DNA of 19,680 bases from Treponema sp. (lineage in GTDB: Bacteria; Spirochaetota; Spirochaetia; Treponematales; Breznakiellaceae): NCBI GenBank assembly GCA_031289935.1, contig JAITON010000059.1, forward strand, positions 1 through 19,680. The letters are read 5' to 3'. Positions 14,549-19,680 of this stretch are shown piece after piece (the first letter of the stretch is position 1; each line of letters begins with the position of its first letter). A program made the translations under genes and the position numbers. The notes under the pieces are model-generated. The model was not told the origin of the DNA and did not search any database. It saw only the letters and a program-made list of their open reading frames with translations.

Positions 14549-15754
14549 TTACTGTTTGTTTTCACGAATATGCCGGTAGGTTTTTATCACTTCGCGGTAA
14601 CGCTGATAGGCGGTTTCAACGGCCTGGTCCCAGGTCTGGGTCAGAGCCCGGGCGGCTTGTCCCACGCGGGCAAGCTGTTCAGGGTGGCGGAATATCGCTC
14701 CTATTCTGCCGCCCATAGATTCAACATCGGCCTTACAGAGAAATCCCGTTACATTATCTTCAAAGCTGGAGGCCGTTGGCGCCCCGTGCAGGAGCAGCGA
14801 GGGCGTCCCGCAGGCGGCCGCTTCCTTTGGCACCAGGCTGTCGGTATCATAGGCCGAGGGGAACAGCAATAAATCGGCAGTACCGTAGTATTTTACGAGC
14901 AGCTCCCGGCTGGTAATTTTTCCGGTCAAAATGACCTGCTCCCCAAGACCCAGTTCCGCCGCTAAATCCCGTATAACCTGTTCATCATGCCCAAAGCCTA
15001 TCAGAATAAATTTGAATTTGGGGTCCTGTTTTTTGTACCAGGCCAGGCTTTTCAGCGCCAGATCGATCCCCTTGAGCAGAGAAAGCCTGCCGGTAAAAAG
15101 GAACAGTTTCTCATCACCGCCGATATTATGACGGCTGCGTATTTCACGGGAAGCAAGAGCCGGATCGGACGGAGGCCTCACATCAATCCCGTTAGGCATG
15201 ATCTGGACCTCCCGTTTGTAGCCGTATTCCCGGATAATCCCGGCGCAAGGTTGATTCACCGCCCAAACTTCGCTCGCCTTATTCAGCATATCCACAATGA
15301 TCCTGCCGCCGGTTTCGGCCAGCAAGCGGCTGCCGGTTCCCGCCAGGATGTCCGCCTTATATTTGGTGTGAAAAGTTACTACCAGGGGAATGTGTTTTTG
15401 CCGGGCTATAGTACTGGCGATACTGCCCGCCGTATAGGGCGAATGGGCATGGCAAATATCTATTTCGCGGGAGGCCGCCGCTTTGATGAGCCCGCGGTTC
15501 AAGGCCGGTACAATGAGCTTATACTGTTTGAATTTTTTTGAAGGAATCTGCATAGCCTTGAGCCGGTAGATGTCATAAGGATGAACGCGGTCATCGTAGG
15601 GCTCATCCCGTATTTCGGGTACCAGGATAAAGGCGCCGTCCTTCCTGGTCTGCAAATACCGTGCGTAATTATCCAGTACCACGGTAGGCCCGTCAATGGC
15701 GGGATAAAAACTGTCCATAAAAAGGCCGGTTCTTGCGCGAATGATATTACTCAT
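14549..15754 (-). CDS. Glycosyltransferase family 4 (GT-B), possibly glycolipid-forming
   Basis: A 401-residue GT4-type transferase with no signal peptide; it would move a sugar from a nucleotide donor to a lipid or other acceptor at the membrane's inner face. The N-terminal Rossmann half has the glycine-containing acceptor loop (SFYPAIDGPTVVLDNYARYL) and HAHSPY. The C-terminal donor half has FTGRLSLLKGIDLALKSL and the E-x7-E-like motif SAYDTDSLVPKEAAACGTP, where the first acid is Asp. This motif form recalls diacylglycerol glucosyltransferases (compare TDTQGLVLIEA), so a membrane glycolipid product is plausible but unproven. The ATG at 15754 has only a weak GGGG upstream and overlaps the stop of a 15-codon ORF with a strong Shine-Dalgarno, suggesting coupled translation. 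It is convergent with the GH3 gene, with 54 bp between them. Confidence 0.82.
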   Translation of the reverse strand: MSNIIRARTGLFMDSFYPAIDGPTVVLDNYARYLQTRKDGAFILVPEIRDEPYDDRVHPYDIYRLKAMQIPSKKFKQYKLIVPALNRGLIKAAASREIDICHAHSPYTAGSIASTIARQKHIPLVVTFHTKYKADILAGTGSRLLAETGGRIIVDMLNKASEVWAVNQPCAGIIREYGYKREVQIMPNGIDVRPPSDPALASREIRSRHNIGGDEKLFLFTGRLSLLKGIDLALKSLAWYKKQDPKFKFILIGFGHDEQVIRDLAAELGLGEQVILTGKITSRELLVKYYGTADLLLFPSAYDTDSLVPKEAAACGTPSLLLHGAPTASSFEDNVTGFLCKADVESMGGRIGAIFRHPEQLARVGQAARALTQTWDQAVETAYQRYREVIKTYRHIRENKQ

Positions 15755-15794
15755 GCTGATGCCCCGGTCCCAGAGAATCTTGTTGCTTTGCCAT
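15747..15794 (-). CDS. Small leader ORF upstream of the glycosyltransferase
   Basis: A 15-residue ORF (MAKQQDSLGPGHQHE, stop TAA at 15749–15747) whose ATG at 15794 follows AAGGAG with 7 nt spacing. This is a better ribosome site than that of the glycosyltransferase. Its end overlaps the glycosyltransferase start by 8 nt (ATGAGTAA), in a different frame. It may couple translation of the transferase. It could also mark an N-terminal extension broken by a frameshift, although the transferase looks complete without one. There is no attenuator-like codon run in the peptide. Confidence 0.5.
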   Translation of the reverse strand: MAKQQDSLGPGHQHE

Positions 15795-15906
15795 AAACGA
15801 TCTCCTTACAGCATTGAGTCTGTAAAATCGCAATCTTATGCCCAATAAGTCAAGAAGGGATTATCCAAAGATTCAGAAGATTCGCCAAATTGTGGAAGGA
15901 ACAGGG
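15795..15906 (-). promoter_or_regulatory. Upstream region of the glycosyltransferase
   Basis: This stretch must carry the glycosyltransferase promoter on the minus strand. A TTGACT hexamer occurs there, but the sequence 17–18 bp downstream (CGATTT/GATTTT) is a poor -10 box, so no promoter can be placed with confidence. The region is more AT-rich than its surroundings. Confidence 0.25.
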
Positions 15907-15931
15907 CCCCCCAGGGGCAGCCCCTGGGGGG
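15907..15931. repeat. Perfect GC hairpin at left edge of the repeat array
   Basis: CCCCCCAGGGG (15907–15917) and CCCCTGGGGGG (15921–15931) are perfect reverse complements around a CAG loop, an 11-bp stem. A related sequence, CTGGGGG/CCCCCCAG (16220–16234), sits at the other edge of the array, and GGGCCCCCCAG occurs in direct orientation at both edges. There is no T-tail. Confidence 0.75.
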
Positions 15932-15939
15932 GCAGGCCG

Positions 15940-16226
15940 CATCATCTTACCGGATGAAGACCCAACATGCCTGGGATGCGGCCGCATCATCCTGCCGCAT
16001 GATGGTCCATCATCCCAGGGATGTGGCCGCATCATCTTACCGGATGAAGACCCAACATGCCTGGGATGAAGACCCAACATCCTGCCGGATGAAGACCCAA
16101 CATGCCTGGGATGAAGACCCAACATCTTACCGCATGATGGTGCATCATCTTACCGCATGATGGTCCATCATCTTACCGCATGATGGTCCATCATCCTGCC
16201 GGATGAAGACCTAACATGCCTGGGGG
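15940..16226. repeat. Mosaic array of short palindromic repeats (12 full units, one partial)
   Basis: Twelve units of 20–25 bp run head to tail, starting at 15940, 15965, 15985, 16008, 16030, 16055, 16077, 16100, 16122, 16143, 16166 and 16189, with a partial unit at 16214. Each unit combines a short core (TTACCG, CTGCCG, CCTGG or CCAGG) with one of three junctions. J1 is GATGAAGACCCAACAT (6 times), J2 is GATGATGGTCCATCATC (4 times, one with a base change), and J3 is GATGCGGCCGCATC or its T variant (twice, plus a partial). J2 and J3 are near-perfect or perfect palindromes. A 44-bp block (15935–15978) recurs exactly at 16025–16068. ORFs crossing it on both strands encode only low-complexity repeats, so I regard it as non-coding. 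Confidence 0.88.
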
Positions 16227-16264
16227 CCCCCCAGAGGGGCCGCTATCTGGCAGGCCCGGACAGG

Positions 16265-18265
16265 TCAAGCGGTTTTTTGTTTCTGGGGAGCATTTTCCGG
16301 GCATAATGCCCTAAAGGGCAGCATGGGGAGGCCTTCATCGTTGTAGAAGAAGCGGTCCAGGGGGTTGTCCGCCCAGGCGTAGAGGAGCTTGAACGGGCCG
16401 GTCATGCCGGAGGCATCCACTGCCAGGCAGTTCCCGTTCCGAATAAGCGCAGGCCGCGGTTCCCTGGTCCCGTCTCCGGCGGCGACCGTGATATAGGGCG
16501 CCGTTATCAGGGCCCCGGCCTCCGGGGCCGCTGCCGGGATACCCGCGCCTGGGGCCGATACCGGGGACCGTAGGACCAGCCCCCGGCCGCAATAATCGAA
16601 GCTGAGGATCAGCGTGTTTCCCTGGCGGCTTATATCCCGCAGCATGGGGCCGGGGCTGGTATTGGTGATACCGTAGACCAGCTTTTCGGCGGCCAGAGCC
16701 AGGCGTTCTCCCACGGCGCGCTTGTTCAGGGGATGGAGGTCGTTCCATTCCCCGGTGTCCAGCGCGGCGGCCATGCCGGTACCGGGCAGGGCGAGGGTCG
16801 CGGCCTGGGCTTCCCGGACTACCGCCCAGCGGCTGGTTTCGGTGTTGTCCTCCGGCGGGCCGAAGAGGGGAAGCTGGACAAAGAGAAAGGGTAAAGCCGG
16901 CGCCCTATCGCGCCAGCAGCGGATCATGGCCTGGAAGAGGGGGGCGTATTCCCCGGCCTGCCATTCGTTGGACTCTCCCTGGTACCATAGTACGCCCCGG
17001 ATGGCGTTGCGCAGGGCCGGAGCGATCATACCGTTAAAGAGTCCCATGGGCTGCCACTGGATAAAGAAGCCCGGCGGACAGGTCTCGAGCCGGGGGCCGG
17101 TGCGGCAGCGCCAGGTTCCCGCCAGTTCGATACTCCCCCCGGCAGAGAAGATGCGGAAGGGCTTATCCGGTGTAAGGCCGCCGCCGCCGGTCTTGCAGAC
17201 CACCCGGAGGGTCAGTTGGTTTTCGCCTTCCCGCAAAAGCCCCCCGGATGCATCCGCAGGGACGGCGTATTTCCGGGGTGGATAACGGTAGGTGGTTCCT
17301 CCCACTTCCACGCCGTTGATATAGGCCGTGTCCGCATCGATGATAGTACCCAGCCAGAGCCGGACGGGTTTCCCGGCCATGGTCCTGGGGGCGGTAAAAC
17401 GGCGGCGGAGCCATACCACGCCGCAGAACCCTTCAAGGCCGGCGAAGGGACCTGGCAGGGAGATCTGCCCCCAGGCGGCCTCATCAGTATCGGGCCGGAA
17501 CCATTCGGCGCCGGGAGCCAGGCCGGGGTCGGTACGCAGGGATTGTTCGTCCCAATCCTGCTGGGCCTGTTCATTGGCTCTGATAGTTGCTTCCCGTACA
17601 TGAATGTCCGCATACAGTTCACCCTGGGCGATCTTGCCGGGGTAGGATTCCAGGGCTTCCCGGCTCATAAAGGCCTCCACCGGAGCGCCTCCCAGGGCCG
17701 CATGCAGGAGGCCGATGGGAACGCCCTGCCGCTTGTACAGGGCCTTGGCGAAGAACCAGGCTGTGCCGGAGAAATCCGCCAGGGATTCCGTCGTTGCGGC
17801 TGTCCAATGGGCTTGGCCCGTGCCGGCCCGGTCGATCCCGGCGCGGGGGCTGGAAAAATCCCAGCTTGGGGGGATACGGAACTGCCGGATCAGACTGTTC
17901 ACCGGCGGCTTCCACTCGCCGGGATATTGGTCCCGAAGCCGTTCCAGGGGCAGTTCCATGTTGGACTGGCCCGCGCAGAGCCAGACGTCGCCGCCGTAGA
18001 GATCGCGCAGGATCAGGGTTTCCCCGCCCCAGGCGGCGGCGGTCCCGTCTGCGCGAATTTCCATGACCCAGGGGCCGCCGCTAGGGGCGGGTTCCAGGCA
18101 TAGCTCCCATTGGCCGGACGCATCTGCCCTGCCGTCATAGACTTTGCCGAGAAAACTCAGGCTGATAGCCGCGCCGGGGGCCGCCTTCCCCCAGACCGGG
18201 ACCTTCATACCCTGCTGAATCACCATACCGTCGCCGAAAAAAGCAGACACTTCCAGACACCGCAT
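16265..18265 (-). CDS. Sialate O-acetylesterase-family (SASA) carbohydrate esterase
   Basis: A 666-residue SGNH-type esterase of the sialate O-acetylesterase family (acetylxylan esterases of this family are also known). It would remove acetyl groups from sugars. The catalytic blocks are visible: GDVWLCAGQSNMELPL with nucleophile Ser101, GVLWYQGESN near 425–435, and DLHPLNK near 510 with the Asp/His pair. Between the first and second halves (about residues 255–355) lies a beta-sandwich insert resembling a GH2 sugar-binding domain (WLRRRFTAPRTMAGKPVRLW, then INGVEVGG). Family members usually have a signal peptide; none is seen here, suggesting cytoplasmic action on imported material, like the GH3 enzyme. 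AAGGAG lies 7 nt before the ATG, within the end of the upstream orphan gene, so the two are co-transcribed. The substrate (sialic acid or hemicellulose acetyl) is unresolved. Confidence 0.88.
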   Translation of the reverse strand: MRCLEVSAFFGDGMVIQQGMKVPVWGKAAPGAAISLSFLGKVYDGRADASGQWELCLEPAPSGGPWVMEIRADGTAAAWGGETLILRDLYGGDVWLCAGQSNMELPLERLRDQYPGEWKPPVNSLIRQFRIPPSWDFSSPRAGIDRAGTGQAHWTAATTESLADFSGTAWFFAKALYKRQGVPIGLLHAALGGAPVEAFMSREALESYPGKIAQGELYADIHVREATIRANEQAQQDWDEQSLRTDPGLAPGAEWFRPDTDEAAWGQISLPGPFAGLEGFCGVVWLRRRFTAPRTMAGKPVRLWLGTIIDADTAYINGVEVGGTTYRYPPRKYAVPADASGGLLREGENQLTLRVVCKTGGGGLTPDKPFRIFSAGGSIELAGTWRCRTGPRLETCPPGFFIQWQPMGLFNGMIAPALRNAIRGVLWYQGESNEWQAGEYAPLFQAMIRCWRDRAPALPFLFVQLPLFGPPEDNTETSRWAVVREAQAATLALPGTGMAAALDTGEWNDLHPLNKRAVGERLALAAEKLVYGITNTSPGPMLRDISRQGNTLILSFDYCGRGLVLRSPVSAPGAGIPAAAPEAGALITAPYITVAAGDGTREPRPALIRNGNCLAVDASGMTGPFKLLYAWADNPLDRFFYNDEGLPMLPFRALCPENAPQKQKTA

Positions 18266-18268
18266 TGC

Positions 18269-18718
18269 CTAACTCCTTATTGTTTCATTGTAGGTATTCA
18301 AAATCTCCGCTAAAATTGTTTGCGTGATCCTCACTTTTCCCTGATACGCCCATTTAAACAGTCTCCTTTTATATTTTTTATAGACCAAAAGAATTTGATC
18401 CTTTTCCTGATGCCGTATAAAGGAAACCGTTATTTTAAAATCTTTTGATAGATCCCTTTCATATGAATGCAGCACTTCATATTCTGTACCGTCTTCTGTT
18501 GCTTCAACAGTTTTAGTTTCCAATTCACTTTTTTCAACTATTTCTTTAATCAATTCGGGGGGGAAATTATTTAGAATGTATTTTGAAAACGTTATTACTT
18601 TATCAAGCGCAGAGATTTCCGCCTTTATATAACCGTTATCCTTGTTTTGCTTTTTATTTATGAGATAATTTTTCCTTTCGTTCAGTATTTCAAATGCCCG
18701 GCTGTCTGGTATATCCAC
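18269..18718 (-). CDS. Hypothetical protein, AT-rich orphan
   Basis: A 149-residue protein that I do not recognise. It starts at GTG 18718, with a weak AAAGAG upstream, and ends 3 nt before the esterase start, so they share a transcript. The N-terminal two-thirds is Lys/Glu/Asn-rich and helical (EILNERKNYLINKKQNKDN; ELIKEIVEKSELETKTVEA). The middle has strand-like alternation (KDFKITVSFIRHQEKDQILL) and the end is basic and helical. There is no signal peptide, membrane helix or known catalytic motif. Its base composition is strikingly AT-rich (lysine AAA, isoleucine ATA) against GC-rich neighbours, a sign of recent acquisition. It is flanked upstream by a dispersed repeat. A DNA- or RNA-binding or small phage-type protein is possible, without direct evidence. 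Confidence 0.65.
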   Translation of the reverse strand: MDIPDSRAFEILNERKNYLINKKQNKDNGYIKAEISALDKVITFSKYILNNFPPELIKEIVEKSELETKTVEATEDGTEYEVLHSYERDLSKDFKITVSFIRHQEKDQILLVYKKYKRRLFKWAYQGKVRITQTILAEILNTYNETIRS

Positions 18719-18735
18719 GATATGCTCTTTTGTTT

Positions 18736-18766
18736 ATTCGTTGCGAAGGTACGCCCCTTGGGACGG
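18736..18766 (+). repeat. Dispersed intergenic repeat, copy 2
   Basis: This copy reads ATTCGTTGCGAAGG, then TACGCCCCTTGGGACGG, matching 7908–7940 with one deleted G and one G-to-A change. It sits 18 bp upstream of the orphan gene's GTG start. The substitution weakens the CGCCCC/GGGGCG dyad kept in copy 1. Confidence 0.7.
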
Positions 18767-18768
18767 AA

Positions 18769-18801
18769 CTAAGGGTATGTACTCTGAGTCAAATACCTTA
18801 G
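18769..18801. repeat. Two-part stem-loop next to the dispersed repeat
   Basis: CTAAGGGTAT (18769–18778) pairs with ATACCTTAG (18793–18801) with one bulged G, and an inner ACTC pairs with GAGT. It may be part of a mobile or regulatory element with the adjacent repeat; no T-tail follows. Confidence 0.5.
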
Positions 18802-18804
18802 GAG

Positions 18805-18846
18805 AACAACCACCCCGGCCGCTTTGCGGCGGGGGTGGTTGTTTTT
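18805..18846. terminator. Strong GC hairpin terminator
   Basis: AACAACCACCCC (18805–18816) pairs with GGGGTGGTTGTT (18832–18843), and inner GCCGC pairs with GCGGC around TTT, giving about 17 bp with one mismatch. On the plus strand TTT follows; on the minus strand the tail is TTGTTCTCC. Its place 37 bp after the stop of the minus-strand membrane gene suggests it ends that transcript, perhaps in both directions. Confidence 0.8.
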
Positions 18847-18879
18847 CGTCTAATAGACTTGTTCGGTAACTACAAAGGC

Positions 18880-19680
18880 TTAACCCCAGGTCAGGGTGTT
18901 GCTGCAACTTATCAAGGTTACCAGTATGCCGTTGATAAGACCGGGCAAGTAGGGATTGTTTGTTACCCGGTAAATCTTCCTCCCCATGATTGCGGTGATG
19001 GGAAGTATCACGATGATCGGGAACAGCCAGATGATGCTCATGTTGGAGTCGTATCCGAAGGTCATTTCGCCGCCAGCCCTAAAGCCGATATACTGAATCA
19101 GCACCAGGACGAGGGGGCCAAGGCCGTTGAAAACGGCGACAAGGGCCGTGTTTACCCACTCTTTCTTGCCGTTCTCAATAAAGTTAAACGAATTGAGCGC
19201 TACGGCGTTTGCAATATAGTATACGAGGAAAAGGAGCAGGTAGGGGAACAATGCCACTACAACTTTGTCTACGGTAAAGGCCTTAACCGCCAATACCCAG
19301 AAGCGGTAGTCAGTTTTGAAGAAGAAGTCCGCCAGGAATACCAGGCCGTAAGACACCGTAACGGTTATTACGGCCAGTAAAACTGTTTTCCCCAGTTGCC
19401 CAATCCCTATGGAGACGCCGCGCACTTTTAAGCCGAAGCCGTTTTTCTTGCCATAGATATGGTAGCTTATTATCATCATGACGATGGCAAAAGCGCCGCA
19501 AATGGCCGCCCAGGTACTCACCGCCAGCGTCGAGTTCTGCGGGACAAACAGCTTCACCAGTGAGTGCCCAGGAATTCCCATCAGTATCGGCATATAGATG
19601 AGCACGCCAAACAGACACGCCGCAGCGAGGCCGCCAAAGAACCAGCCGTATCCTCTTTTGTCCACTTTTACCGGCTTAAC
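18880..19680 (-). CDS. Membrane C-terminal domain of probable alpha/beta-hydrolase-family protein, 5' truncated by window
   Basis: The visible 266 residues are the C-terminal end of a larger protein whose frame is open to the window edge; the GTG at 19665 is most likely internal. About seven hydrophobic segments are present. The order of motifs (TDYRFWVLAVKAFTVDKVVV, then LFPYLLLFLVYYIANAVALN, ending LPGLINGILVTLISCSNTLT) resembles the membrane tail of large alpha/beta-hydrolase-like proteins of Firmicutes and spirochaetes. The catalytic domain would lie outside the window, so I cannot check for its serine. The family assignment comes from remembered patterns and is moderate; an unrelated polytopic permease is the alternative. 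A hairpin terminator follows 37 bp after the stop. Confidence 0.5.
   Translation of the reverse strand, partial: VKPVKVDKRGYGWFFGGLAAACLFGVLIYMPILMGIPGHSLVKLFVPQNSTLAVSTWAAICGAFAIVMMIISYHIYGKKNGFGLKVRGVSIGIGQLGKTVLLAVITVTVSYGLVFLADFFFKTDYRFWVLAVKAFTVDKVVVALFPYLLLFLVYYIANAVALNSFNFIENGKKEWVNTALVAVFNGLGPLVLVLIQYIGFRAGGEMTFGYDSNMSIIWLFPIIVILPITAIMGRKIYRVTNNPYLPGLINGILVTLISCSNTLTWG

Noticed and set aside
15940..16226. CRISPR array
   Set aside because: Units are only 20–25 bp with no unique spacers; every segment is a shared module, and there are no cas genes nearby.

Overview
The window is a GC-rich (about 60% by eye), gene-dense bacterial segment. It most resembles a spirochaete of the Treponema / termite-gut clade. 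That placement is inferred from three things: a TPR–YmdB-like–RseC-like gene trio with spirochaete-style sequences, an LplB/LplC/lipoprotein sugar importer, and the overall protein style. No rRNA or other phylogenetic marker is present to confirm it.

Layout. Positions 1–2201 (+) hold the C-terminal part of a GltS-type sodium/glutamate symporter followed by a MATE efflux protein that appears to begin at a non-ATG codon. Positions 2332–4121 (-) are a tight three-gene operon: a TPR protein, a YmdB-like metallophosphoesterase homologue that has lost most of its expected metal ligands, and an RseC/MucC-like membrane protein. Diverging from it, 4193–7908 (+) carries purA, guaA and a biotin-protein ligase without a DNA-binding domain, closed by a hairpin terminator near 7988–8031.

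Positions 8025–14494 (+) form a carbohydrate-use locus. It opens with helically phased T-tracts, a near-consensus sigma-70 promoter (TTGACA, 17 bp, TACAAT) and a perfect 16-bp LacI-family-type operator just after the -10 box. These drive two LplB/LplC-type permeases and a solute-binding lipoprotein. A five-copy, 23-bp palindromic tandem repeat then precedes a GH3 glycosidase that has no signal peptide and carries a probable beta-trefoil (fascin-like) insert. No ATPase, regulator or further hydrolase for this system lies in the window, so a shared MsmX-type ATPase encoded elsewhere is likely.

Positions 14549–19680 are on the minus strand. They hold a GT4 glycosyltransferase preceded by a 15-codon overlapping leader ORF, then a striking 290-bp mosaic array of short palindromic repeats with no gene. 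Beyond the array lie a sialate-O-acetylesterase-family enzyme translated closely behind an AT-rich orphan gene, a dispersed repeat also found after birA, a strong GC hairpin terminator, and the membrane C-terminus of a probable alpha/beta-hydrolase-family protein running off the window.

How it fits together (inference): oligosaccharide enters by the Lpl-type importer, and the cytoplasmic GH3 enzyme and perhaps the esterase deacetylate and hydrolyse it. LacI-type repression would tie this to substrate supply. The purA/guaA/birA block and the TPR/YmdB/RseC block are housekeeping. No complete new defence or mobile system is visible. The most novel features are the two unrelated palindromic repeat arrays (11881–11995 and 15940–16226) and the YmdB homologue with an altered active site.
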